From assembly GCA_029964075.1 (NCBI GenBank), contig CM057137.1, positions 434,001 through 498,000 of the forward strand: a DNA stretch of 64,000 nucleotides. Reading direction: 5' to 3'. A program made the position numbers and the translations under genes. This document shows, piece after piece, positions 22,750-34,625 of the stretch. Position 1 is the first letter of the stretch. Each line of letters begins with the position of its first letter. The stretch is from Patiria pectinifera (lineage: Eukaryota; Echinodermata; Asteroidea; Valvatida; Asterinidae). Below the pieces are notes generated by a model. The model saw only the letters and a program-made list of their open reading frames with translations. It did not search any database and was not told where the DNA came from.

Positions 22750-23945
22750 TACATCAACAATACTGTATGCATGTTGCGTTTCTGTTTGTCCCCGTAGACC
22801 TGCCAGTCTGTGTTTTAGAATTAACACAAGACCTGTACTGTTTTCTTTATGTTATCGTTAGCCTCAAGTGAATGAATGAGTTTGCAAAACTTCTCCAACA
22901 TAAAGTTGTATGATGCATGAAAGGTACACGTACGTGCAGCCGCTGCGCAGCTCGGCCGAAGCTAACATTTTGGACTCTTTTACAAACGCGTTGACGGTAT
23001 AAACCATGTCACAAAATTATGTTTACAAATTGGATGTTGTGGTCACGTGACTCCGTGCCAACTTTCAGCAAACCGTGTTTCTCGTGAAATGTGATTGCTG
23101 TAAATTTGGTGACAAACTGTTTAATGTGGGCAAAACGACATGCAAAAGGTGCTTAAAAGTTTCGTGAAATTACTTTTAGGACCACATTTTGTGCAACTTT
23201 CTACTCTTCTTAAATGTATGAAAACTGTTAGACATCCCAATTTGGTTACTTTTATTGAAAGGTGCGCTTCTTTAAACATGTTTTAAACAATGTTCAATGC
23301 TTTTCAGAACAACTGAGGGCGCTGTTGCTGTGATGTCATTTCAGGAAGACACTGTTCAGTTTGGGTTTTCTGTTCAAATTGTGAACTCAAAAAATTGCTC
23401 ATTGAAAGCATCTGTGAGAAACGTTTGCTTATTGGCTTACTGCCACTGAAACAACAACAAATCACCAAAGAAAGAAAACGGCGCGACAGTAAACAAAATC
23501 CAAAATTCTGGCAACTTTGGAGCTGAAATAGCTGTAACATCAAGGTTTGAAATGACCCAAAAAGGCACAAAAATACCCTCAACTATGGCAAACCCAAAAT
23601 TGAAAACAATGTGAACTGGAGCACAAATGTGCATTTTCAAGGATTTCATTAAAAATAACATGCATGGGTCCTTAATACTTTGGTTGCCAGTCGGTATGAC
23701 GTCACAGAAAACATGCATCTATTGCGCTTGCCTACGTCGAATGATAAAACCGTAGGTTTGTGTCATGAGTTGCAAAATTTAGCGTTGACATTTATTTCAT
23801 GTTCTATATACTGTTGATACAAAATATATATTGTGCACCAGCGAGCCAATTAATCTCAGTTTATTGCACCGATCATAATTATCATGGTATAGCACAGCCC
23901 ATACTATTAGCGTGCCATCGTGTAAATCCATCTCCGACAGGAATC
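22750..23945. other. Intergenic, no gene recognised
   Basis: Open frames here are short and lack domain signals or splice partners. A GAGGGCGCT word lies at 23315-23323. Confidence 0.4.
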
Positions 23946-24224
23946 ATGGCACCATGTTTTACATGTATGTGTTTTGTCATTATGGTGATATTCATGTTAT
24001 TACAGTCGGTCGAGGGATACAGAGTGCGTGGGCGAGCTAGTAAATTAGAACTGGAAATCAATGGCTACACAGCGTCTTATGGAATTACCTGCCAATTACA
24101 TCACCACAGATACCAGGAAAATGGAGTTAATACAGACGTCCCGGGTCAGTGTACTTTTTTTGTTTCTAGCAATAAGTACACCAGGGGTGTAGATAACCTT
24201 CGAAAAGCCAAGGCTCTATCATAA
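23946..24224 (+). CDS. Doubtful small secreted protein ORF, unknown
   Basis: ATG at 23946 opens a 92-residue frame starting MAPCFTCMCFVIMVIFMLLQ, a convincing hydrophobic signal sequence with a plausible cleavage after SVEG. A short polar, histidine-containing region with few cysteines follows. A donor-like GGTCAGT after DVPG could end an exon instead of reading to the stop. No family is recognised, and the surrounding DNA shows no other exon. It may be a chance ORF. Confidence 0.22.
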   Translation: MAPCFTCMCFVIMVIFMLLQSVEGYRVRGRASKLELEINGYTASYGITCQLHHHRYQENGVNTDVPGQCTFFVSSNKYTRGVDNLRKAKALS

Positions 24225-25559
24225 GGGTTCATACTGGGTACAAGAAATGTTGAAGGTTTATACTGAGATTACTGCATTTGGTGAATCGAAATATTGAAAG
24301 TCTACGTCTATAAAAAACAGCCAAAACTGCACGCAGCTTACTAATAGTCCAGTAAGAATTGACGAAGACGCTGACATTTAAGTCAGGCAAATTTTAGTGG
24401 CAATGTGTTTATGCCCTCCAGCTGTCTTCCTCATAAATTCAACCAAAAGCAACCTCTGGGGAAGAGATGAACAATGTATATTGAAGGACATGTATTTCCG
24501 ACATCCAAGCGAAATCCTAACAGTTTGAATAGTTGGATAATGATCCTTGCAATTAAGTTTGTTTTCAAATTAAAATAATATGAAATGGCAAGGGCAAATC
24601 ATAATGAACGTTATGACCAAAATTAGCTAAAATTTCAGAGTCGGGTACTTTTCATGTCCATGATTATGACTGGACTATATGGGTAGGGTCAGTTGGATAT
24701 AAGTTCGACTGTTTTCAATTCGAATTTGACTGCGCCAAATACGATCAGACGATTAGGTCAAAAGCATTTCACACTTCAATTCTAAAACATGCTTAGCTTC
24801 TATTTCAAATTTAATTAACCTGTTCTTAATGTCTTCTTCGATTGAATCCCAACAGCGTGCACAAAATAATGCGGCGTACATGAAAATCACCACCAGTACT
24901 GGGCTAAGGCGCTGTTTCACTCGCCGATACGTCGATAAATTCCAAATGTACAATTAAGCCGATGTGCAAATAATTTCATCCTACTTAAAACATCTGAAAA
25001 ATAAAAGAATTATCCATTCTGGCATTGGACCAACTGGTGTAAAAAGATATATCAAGAAAACGTGTCATGTTGAAGGACTAAACGAAACGTAACAAAAATC
25101 CACCTCTTACCTCTACTTGCGAACGTGCCGGACTGACAAAAAGTCGGGGCAAAATACCAGAGGCATTAAAGACATCGACCTCGGGTTTTGTTTGCTGTAA
25201 ATAGGTGTAGAGCACGTGTTTATAACATCACACAAAGTAAACAATCCTCTTACCATTTCTGCACGCCATCATTTTTCATCGGGTGATTCAACAATACATG
25301 TTGTTTCTTTCCTTGGCAAAGACGTGATTTACCGCCAAGGTAAGCCAAACAATCCGGACAAAACAAAACCGGAAGCTATTTATTTTCTGCAAGAATTGCC
25401 TGGCATAGTATTACATGTAGTTGCATAATTTCTGTGCGGAGGTCGTGAGACCCTTGTCATGAGTTTGACTAACAACCAGGACGCGACTCGACTACACAGA
25501 GATGCTTATCAGAAAAGTTGCATGGGAAGTTGCTTAGCAAAATTCAAAAGGACAGCGGG

Positions 25560-25935
25560 TCATTTTGGCTTGTTGTCATCGTTTTTGTCATTTTTGTTGC
25601 CATTAACGTAGTGGTCTTTGTCCCTTTCTTTTTTCGCTGTCTTCTTCGTTTTTCTTATTGTCATTGTCATAGTCTTCGTCATCGTGCCTGCCGTCAGTTT
25701 GTCATGGTATCACCGTCGTCTTCGTCTTCGTCCAAATCTCCGTCATGGTCTTTATTCTCCTGATGTTCTCATTAATGTCATCGTCTGTTGTCACCTTTCA
25801 CATCATTGTCGTCGTCTTCATTGTCCTGGCATTCTTGTCATCGTCATCATCGTCATCGTCTCATTACTGTCACCGTCTCGTCTTTTTCATCGTCATCGTC
25901 TTTGTCACCATCGACTATTTTTCATGTTTCTAAGT
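25560..25935. repeat. GTCATC-rich low-complexity tract
   Basis: Irregular hexamer and trinucleotide runs of GTCATC/GTCGTC on the plus strand. They keep several frames open by chance, giving hydrophobic valine/isoleucine-rich pseudo-proteins. Confidence 0.75.
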
Positions 25936-26732
25936 TATTCTTCTTGCCGGCGTAAAAGTGCTAATTAAGCAAAAATGAGGGTACATGTATTTCAACCTTA
26001 ATTTAATTTGAGGATTCCCGAAGAATGTATATGTCTTATAAGTCACCGAAGACGTGACACAACACCAACAAACCGGAACTCTATTGTCCTCTGATTGGAG
26101 GCCACCCTCGCAAATGTCATTCATAAGGGAGAGAGAGAAGATATTACCAGACCAGTGGCATTGAGAAGGTGTTACGACGTGGTGTACACAAACATGACGT
26201 TCCGCCAAGGTCGCCTGTATAGTCTGATGACATCAAAGCCACCTCCTCCATCACTTATTACCACTCGTGTAATTACTACTCGTGTATCCGTAAGCAGGGG
26301 AGGATTATTAAATCGGATATCGTACGACCTTCAGGAGGAGGGGAAGCCGTGTTTGCATTTAGGCCCATACCTGCGGTCGATTGCTCGGTGAAACAAACAA
26401 GTGCACGGTATACACCGCACTGGTAGATGTAAAACTAAACTGCCAAGGTCTTGGTTGGACCCCCATCTCATTCATAAAAAAGGTATATTCGTTCGGATAT
26501 TCTTGGACGAGATTTGGTTTACTGATTTTTACGAATTTGTTCCGCAGCATGGAAACTGGCTTGCATTTTTTGGGGTTACAATTTTTAGTATTCTGATGGA
26601 CTCCTAAATCCCCGTTTTTGCCCACTTCAAACATGTATTAATTAATTAATAATATTAATTAGAAAAGAACTAGATCTTTAAAAATGTGACAACGAAGTTC
26701 TATAACTTTAAGACGTCTGCACTAGAGTAAAC

Positions 26733-26775
26733 GGGAGGTCGTGGGTTCGAGTCCCACCCGAGTGATTTTTTTTTC
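26733..26775 (+). repeat. tRNA-like 3' half with B box and T-run
   Basis: GGTTCGAGTCC at 26744-26754 sits in a T-arm-like stem (GTGGGTTCGAGTCCCAC) and is followed by a T-run. No matching A box or anticodon arm is visible, so this is a SINE or tRNA fragment, not a tRNA gene. Confidence 0.5.
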
Positions 26776-28838
26776 TCACAATCACTTGGGACGAGTATGC
26801 AGTTTTTATAAAAATTCGTCGGTGAAGGGCAAACCCCAATATTGAACACCTCTAAGTTTGCTCCTTTATCTCCCTTACAAGCCTCCCCATTTGTGGCAAA
26901 CATCTACTCTCTGTTGCCATTCAATCAGGAGATAGGGGTGAATCCTTCAATCATCCTAGGAGGTACTTGTCGACAGACTGGATTACGCTGAATAAATCCA
27001 TGACCTAACCAAGTCCCACTAGTATGCCCCATTCGCATATCAAGCGCGCCCCTCCGCTAATATAGCCATATCCGCTTGCACACAAGTGCCGCGAGTTGGC
27101 ATCCCCAGAAAAAAAAGTACACATGGACATTTGACATTTTTACCAGACCAAGAAGTATACACATGTATAAGCAATGCTCAGCAGAGAGAAGGGAGAGATA
27201 GGGAATGGTAACGGTCGCGTGAAGCGAAAATTGGCAGTCCGGAACCTCGAAAGACATTGTTGTCTCGAGTCAGGATCCCAGCGATTAAGCATTAATTAGA
27301 TGACAGATGTTCCGAGAAAACATCGACGGCGACCTTTGAGTGATAGGGGATGGAGCGCGGGGTCTCATGGGGGGGGTATGATCGTGTGTGCCGCCTTGCG
27401 TGCGTTGACGAGTGAGGGAGGGGCCGATGAGGTGTGTCATTAAGAAAACATGTTTGCTTTGAAAGGTTCAATCATGGTTCAATGAAGGGGAGCCGTGCTA
27501 GCTGTAATATTTATGCCATAGAGAGGAAGACAGTCGGAATATTGGAAATTGGATGAGCAAAGGCAGTCATTTTGAAATGCACAGTGTGTTCAATAAATGT
27601 TTATTCTACCAAATTACGTTGTCATTTTGATCAGTTGAATATTTTTGCAGTCTTCTTACGGGTCAAAAGTTCTTTAAGACTTCAACTAAAAAAAATGGCG
27701 GATGAGATTTCTAAAAAAAAAATTGTCAAATTCACAGCAGCGTAGCAGTTACAAATATGTCGGTGTTAGGCACTTGTAGTTTGTGTACTACGAAAACGGA
27801 TTTCAAGGTTTAAGGATTTATGTTGTGTTGACTCCATCAGAGTCGAAACTGTCACAATATTTGGCCACAGGATAATATGGATTAGGATGGACATTGTCCG
27901 GTGATAAATAACCGCATTTCGATGCTATCGGATATCAGGATAGGCCTACAAGGCCTACGAGACCCAAGGCTGAAACATAATATGAAAAATAGCGATATAC
28001 TGTCACGCTCATTCAAACATTCTGTTATGGGAAACCAAGCCTTCCTAGGTCATCTTGTAAGATGTTATAAAACAAACAGGATTTCTTAACACAAGAAGTG
28101 AAAATTAAAAGGGAATTACGTCCTTGAATGCGCCCAATTGGGCGCATTTGAAATAGGATAAGTAAACAATTCGAAACATAATTTATCTGGGATGTCCCTT
28201 TAATGGGAGAAAAATGAGGTAAAAACTACGTATGGGGTAGAGGATCGAGGGGGTGCAATGTTCACTGCATGGGTCTACCTACCCCACACGGGGTACTTCT
28301 ATGTGCCCCTACGGAGATAAATATTACCCCCCCCCCCAAAAAAAAAATCCTTGCCCCCGCCCATTGAATATCTATATCACAAAACATGCACAGAGCAAGC
28401 CACAACGGAGGTCAAGATGAGGTCACGCCTATTCCCAGTCGCAATAATTAAACTTGTCACGAGATGGGAGCATTCCCCGGACACCACTACCGTCGGTTGA
28501 ACCATTGCGGTTGCCCTTTTTATTAGTCGCGTGGAAATATTAATTAAAACTAATTATCCGAGTATTGGTTAGAAATCCTTCATGTTGTGCGTGCGTCGAC
28601 GCGACCGCAGGGCTAGGGAGAACCAGGATTTCTACGCGACCCTTGCTCGAGCATAGACCCAGTATAGACCCCTTGACTCAGCATAAAATTGCTATACCAG
28701 ACCGGAAGACTTATATCGTGCTGTATTGTGGGACACTTTAACCTATACAAAATCTCCATACCTTCAGACGACCTGCCCCACAATGCCTAGCGACATCCTA
28801 AACACTTCCGATGTATCCGGGTCTATGTAATTATAATA

Positions 28839-28925
28839 TTGAACAAAGAACAGTGACTTTAAGCGGGAGTTGAACCTCCGACGTCCGGACTACGTACCGT
28901 ACGCGACCGGGTTGATGCAAGGGAA
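28839..28925 (-). repeat. tRNA-derived SINE-like copy
   Basis: It starts TTGAACAAAGAA and continues with a GAGTTGAACCTCCGAC B-box region and TCCGGA. This matches the order and spacing of the element at 41325-41416 and the decayed copy at 1169-1259, all in the same orientation. Confidence 0.6.
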
Positions 28926-30097
28926 TCATAAATATCTGCTTGGCACTTAACAGGTTGCAATGATTTCATAAAGTGCTATCCAGTGTCTGTCTGTGCTCGG
29001 CCGGGAAAACGACCAGCTGAAAAAGAGATTAGTTGAGTTACCTTTCATGGATTCCCCATTATAGAGTCAACTAATGGCGATATGGCGGATGTATTTAGGC
29101 GGAGTGACTAATGACTAAGTACGCAAAAGGTCGCCGGATTAGTACTGGCGAAAAAAACATTACGAGTCTTTGATTTCGCCCTGCGGTAGACCCACACGCT
29201 CCGTGCAAATTGATACACTTTTCCCAGAAGGGCTTGTTCTATCTTGTGCACTATCAAAAATAATAAGCCACGTCATTACGTGATGGGCTTGAGAACACTT
29301 ATCACAGTCTGTTACGAGTGCCGTGTATGATTTAACGTGCACTCAGAAACGTAAAGTGAATTTAAAACGATATTGTCGAAAATTATCAATACCTAGACAA
29401 ATTTTAATGAAACCAAAATAAACTTTTACTTGGGAAGTCGGCACAATTTGCCATTTTTAATTTCTAACGAGGAAATGTCTAATCAGGAATTACCCAGCAG
29501 TTGTAGAAATTGTCTTAACGTTTACACCGTGACAGCCTATAACGGTGGTACGGGTGGCACATACTTGGCAACCATCCCTAACCACGATGAGGATTCACCG
29601 AATCCTATTTATGCAATGCACGCTCATACAAGTGGGTTCTCTGCCGTCCATTTGTCGCGGACAAATCAATTGACATTGCTCAAAGACGACAGAACGCGTC
29701 CCCGGGGACTCATCACTGATTTCCGGTTGACGAAGCCGGATTTCATTTGGGGATCGAGGTTGACGACCAGGATTTCTGACGTAAACAGTCGTCCATTAGA
29801 TTCACCCACATCCGGAAGTTTGGGCTTTCTTTAACCTATAGTCAGACTGATACAGTGTGTTGCCTTCATCGTCATTATCTTTACAATTTTGTTTTCATCC
29901 TCTTTCCTTTGTCGTATATTATTGGTTTGAAATATTCTGGTAAGAAATATTCTTGTAATTGGTTCCTCAAACGTGCACTATGTTTGGTGGGGTTTTTTTT
30001 AGCTCGTAATCCCAAGATCCCCCTAGGCGATGAAGAAATGTTCGCTAAGAGAGATGGGATATGAACTCCGGTAGGGAGTGAAATCATTCTACATGTT

Positions 30098-30125
30098 GGC
30101 CTGGGGCGGGATTCGAACCCTTGCA
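30098..30125 (-). repeat. tRNA-like T-arm fragment
   Basis: The minus strand reads GGGTTCGAATCCCGCCCC, a good B box and T-arm, but no complete cloverleaf is visible around it. Confidence 0.4.
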
Positions 30126-31217
30126 CTAAATCTCCTTATGGCAATATCACGTATTGTGTGTGTAGCACAGTGAAAAAGTGCCGCAGAATATGTTTCTATA
30201 ACATTTGTTTCTGATACAAAAATACATTCCCGTTTGTCAGAGCAAAACATGTTTATGTAAGCCATGCAGATAATTATCGTATATTAAAAAATCTGACTTA
30301 AAATGTATGTGAAGTATCTCCTTTTCACGTTAGCACGTTCCGTTTAAAACTGAACATAATTTAAAGCACGACATTGCCGGGAAAATGAAGGAGAGCAACT
30401 CTCACAAAGTGCGGGGGAAAATACCCGATAAAGGTAAACAAGTCTTTTATCTTTTGGAGACAAAATATCCTCCAAAACACTCGACTCCTCCACCTGATGA
30501 TCTTGACTTCTCGAGTGCACGCGTGGTAAGTGTGGGAGGGCTGTTTTCCTTGCGTTTTGACGCAAAAAAAACCAGTCCTCTCAGACGCCGATGTGCGTTG
30601 AAAGCCATTTACACGTGTGTAAGCGTCAACTATTCCGCACGATCTTTATTCGAATAAATGAATAATGTACGGGGATTACGAGGAGGTTTCAGTGATACGT
30701 TTTTCGCACCTGTCGTTCCTGTACCCATCCTTTTCCTTTGCTTATACCTCCGCTAAAGTGATCAACGTATGATCAAATTTGCCCTATAAGCGAAGCATGT
30801 CCTTTTTCGTTTCCCGGGAGATTTATCAATTCATTTTCAGTGCATATTTTGTCTGTCTATTCTTTGTTGTTTTGTCTAGGTAACCCTTAATTATTTGGTT
30901 CCTAGGTCTCCTAGTTTCATTAGACCGGTTCCTTGAATTATAGGAAGAATTGGTACTTTTTTAGCAACAGTCTCGTGAATGTAGTCACTAAAAATAAAAC
31001 GCTCGTGTTTTCGCTTATTTACGCCTCGTAAATTCGATTCTTAATGTTTCGATTCTTAGTGCTCGATCAATTTTGCTGAGTCAAGGGGGCAAACAGATCG
31101 ACCCGTATTTCCGTCGCGTCGCGTAATCGGGTCTGGACCACATTGTGCAGTTTTTGGCACGATATAATGTGATCGATTCTCTAACAACGTAGCGCACCAA
31201 AGCCACCGCTGGCAAGT

Positions 31218-31754
31218 TATAAATATCAGGCGACCGCATCAGTTATTACATAATTTCCTGCTAGTCCACTGGCACCAGGCGGAGAAAAAAATAATAATTG
31301 TTAATTAGGTTATCGTCATAGCAACGCAGATGTTGGCGCACTATTTTGCCGGTCCGGATATTGGAACATCCCGCGCTGTGCCCGCGATACGGCCACACTG
31401 ACACGCGGTCTGTATCGATGAATTTGGCCCTGGAAAATTGATCCTCCCAAGGTCTCTTGTAGCCCCGCCCTCAAGGTCACCGCGCCGTGACCTCGACCGT
31501 GACGCGTATGACGTCACGCGCGCACACTAGCTAATCCGAGGCGTTTCCAACATAAGTACGACCATCATAGGTGGTGCTGACGTACGTGAGTGTGGTAACA
31601 CTTCAAGTTGGATCGCCGACGGATCGGAGCGCGCAATCGCGTGTGATTAGTAAAATACAAACGGCGTTATTTCACATTAACAAAGTGACTTGCTTCATCT
31701 GACGAGTTGACTTCGAGGAACGAATTAACATTAACATAGACGAAGAACTCCAGT
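31218..31754 (+). promoter_or_regulatory. CpG-rich promoter-like segment with candidate first exon
   Basis: TATAAATA at 31218-31225 begins a segment that becomes GC- and CpG-rich. It holds an ERR/SF-1-like TCAAGGTCA (31471-31479) facing TGACCT (31488-31493) and a perfect CRE TGACGTCA (31509-31516). A strong splice donor GTAAGT follows at 31755. This could be a noncoding first exon of the TPMT-like gene or of an unknown transcript. Confidence 0.35.
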
Positions 31755-33460
31755 GTAAGTACGTTTGTTTTCCACCTTCATTGTTCGAGTGTTTTCATGA
31801 CTTATGTGTTGTTTTTGTTATTTTGCCAAGCAAACCCAACTCCTATATGAAAATAATGCGACACACGCACTGAGGAAGTCACAATTACTTTGTCTGGGCA
31901 GACCAATTAGCATGTTAAATTTTTATTAATATAGTCACATATCTATTTCAGGCTGGAGACTGTAAGGTGTACTTTAAAGGCCCTTGTATACAAAATTAAC
32001 AAATATTGCCTTAAGATAAGTTACTGAATTTGAACCTATTTTGTGTAGAAATAAAATCTGGTCACAAAATAATACAAATAAAAATAAAAATATTAAAGTA
32101 AACAGCACTGGGTGTGTCTCCAAAACGAAAACAAGAGGTTGTCGAAAAAAAGTTTCAAGTGTGTTGCCGACACTTTGCGTAAAAAACAAATCACAAAAGC
32201 TTGTGATATTGGCGTGTTTCTTTGTGTTGTGGTCAATTCAAATGTTTCGCTTGTGTACCTATTGTTGAGTTTATAGATAACGTCACCATTAACCGCTGTT
32301 TAGTCCACCCCCAATGTTTGAAACCCCCCTTGAAAAAAATAACAAAACTTCACTTTATACTCCTTGTTTTTCGAGGTCTTGTGCGCTTACCTTTTTTAAG
32401 AATGTGTAGACAAGTTCAGTGCCCTGCTATTTGTCATGTTGATGATGTGTTTTGTTGGAGACCGTGTCGATTAGGTCGGAGGAGTATCAGACTGTTGCTC
32501 ATGAGGTGGAAGAAAATAGGAGAAAATAAGAATCAAATTAGGTTTTGCGGGCCTTAACCGAAGGGGAAAACTTAATTTGATTTATATCGCCCCGACGCAA
32601 AATTCCATCTTATAATAGAAAATATGAACAAAAACATGAACATTTTGATAATTTAGATGTGGTTTAAGTTCAGGTTATCTTAATTAAGTCACATTACTAA
32701 GCAAAAGTGTGACCTGCTTACTAAAGTGAGACATAATTTTCTGTTGTCTTAACTCTCCAAGAATTAAAGTACACTTGATTCAAAATTCAATTATAGGCCC
32801 AAGGAAACAAATTGTCTTACGTAGAATTGAAATTATCTTTATCGTACAATGTATAACAACATTATTTTATTATTATTAATAAGATAATTATTATTATCAG
32901 TTCGTTCGTTTTATTTCCATCCATCAATTGTACAGCATAAATTTACAAAAGATATATCTTTTTCAAGCTATCATGATATGTTAGTCACTTTATCCCAATC
33001 AGTCAATAATTTAAAATTTCCACGAAGTGTTGATTTTTTTAAATGTACCCACATGTCCATATCATAATGGACGTTAACCCACATAATTAACTTAGCCCGC
33101 AGATGGAATTATTTAAAAGCTTTCAGTGGAAACAGTGGGCGTCATTTGTATTTTTGTCTAAGCTATTCCGCATATGTCTCATTTTCTTGCCACCCGTGCA
33201 GGTTTTGCCGTCATATTCATCATTATCATCTTCCACATCTTTCCATCGTCTTCGAGAAAAACACCTGAGTCTTAAACTGGATCGCTCCCTCACGTGTGTT
33301 TAGCCCCGCATCAGTGGGCCCACGCACGCACTTCGCACTGCGCACGTGACAGGCCGACTGCGACAGTCGGGCCTTGAAAATAGAAAGGGGAAAACGGCAC
33401 ACATCACAGACAGCGCATACCAAGCGAAAGGAGATTCTATTGTAGTACAGACGAGAAACG
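31755..33460. other. Noncoding interval, no gene seen
   Basis: AT-rich; no coding exon recognised. It would be intronic if the exon ending at 31754 belongs to the TPMT-like gene. Confidence 0.3.
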
Positions 33461-33598
33461 TATATATTGGCGGAGAGCGGTGGTGTGTGGATCAGTTGTG
33501 TTATCGTCGCGATTAATGAGGGGAGCAGCTTGTTGTGACAGACATCACTCGCTCCGTAGTACACGCGGACTTTTTAGTTCTCCACAAAAAAAGTAAAG
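33461..33598 (+). promoter_or_regulatory. TATA-like box and candidate noncoding first exon
   Basis: TATATATT at 33461-33468, then about 130 bp ending at a textbook donor GTGAGTAC (33599). The nearest downstream coding exon on this strand is the TPMT-like exon with acceptor CTCCAG at 37423-37428, so this may be its alternative first exon. Confidence 0.35.
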
Positions 33599-34379
33599 GT
33601 GAGTACATGTTGGCCTAGAGCGTTCGGATGGTATGTTTAAACCGAGTTGTGAGGAATGTTTCTTGACATGTGTTTTCTTTCTTTGTTGCTCGTACTTTGT
33701 GTATTTATAAGTTCTTTAACGTGAAATCGTGTGTACGCTTGTATTTACGCGAAGGAATATAAACATTGCCCTATAGGCCTAAGTGCACGATGCTTGAAGT
33801 CTTCTGTCTTTTTTTTCGTTCTTCTTAGTTTCATGTCCACTATTTCTCTAGTAACTTTACTAACATTTAATTAATTGTCTGCTTTTTACTTCTATTTAGC
33901 TGAATAAGTCTAGGTTGCGTTTTAACAGAAGTGATTATGCGCATTACTTCGTAAATGCAAGAGTTCGTAAATGCAATGTTGAGTTGCCCTTGATTTAGCT
34001 AAATAAAATTTACGTGCGTTCAAAACTGTAATTGGCGTGTATTGTTGGTTAAAGTATTACTAATATCGGAAGTGCTATTCTCGTCCTGTGTTGCGGTACA
34101 TGTTGCACATCTGACTCCAATTCCGTATTTGCTTTTTACGGCGTGGATGTGTTGTCCCAGACCAACTGAGTCAGTGTGTTGGCTGTTACCACCGATAGCA
34201 CACACGTGGTAGGCATGGGTAGTCAAACCCTCGTGTTGTTTTATTATATTGGACACGCAAGGGACGCAATCCGATTTGGGATCCTGTTATAATAATAGCG
34301 CGTCATGTGCCTCCATCGTGTGATATTGTCATTGGGATTTAATTCGTTTCGTCGGGGCTGATAGTCAGATTTAGTCGAT

Positions 34380-34625
34380 TTTGAATCGGTCAGTTAGTCG
34401 TTCTGTCTGTTTGGCTGTCGGTCGGTTTTAAGGCAATAAACGCATTTTGTCAGTCAGTGCTTATCAATGGGGCCTTCATTCTGTCAATCCGTCCGTTCGT
34501 CGGTCGATCACTCCGTAGCAGGGTTGACAAACCGGCGATTTGACCATTTCCGTTCGGTCAGTTTGTGTCTGTTAATCGAACGGTCGGTCGGTCGGTCGGA
34601 TGGTTGGTCGATGAGTTTATATCAC
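34380..34625. repeat. Degenerate GTCG/GTCA tetranucleotide tract
   Basis: Clusters of GGTCGGTCGGT and GTCAGTCAGT words. A similar tract occurs at 47741-47835. Confidence 0.65.

Larger units (their letters stand above)
24225..31217. other. Gene-poor region, about 7 kb
   Basis: No recognisable coding exon. It contains a GTCATC-rich low-complexity tract (25560-25935), decayed tRNA-like repeats (26733-26775, 28839-28925, 30098-30125) and a few motif-dense islands (for example 27291-27309). Open frames of 60-134 codons lack domain signals. Confidence 0.4.

Noticed and set aside
25518-25968. Overlapping hydrophobic Val/Ile-rich ORFs
   Set aside because: Translation of a GTCATC low-complexity tract in several frames.
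29430-29834. 134-codon plus-strand ORF
   Set aside because: No family resemblance, no signal peptide, no splice partners; fits a chance ORF. Frame conservation in a relative would reopen it.
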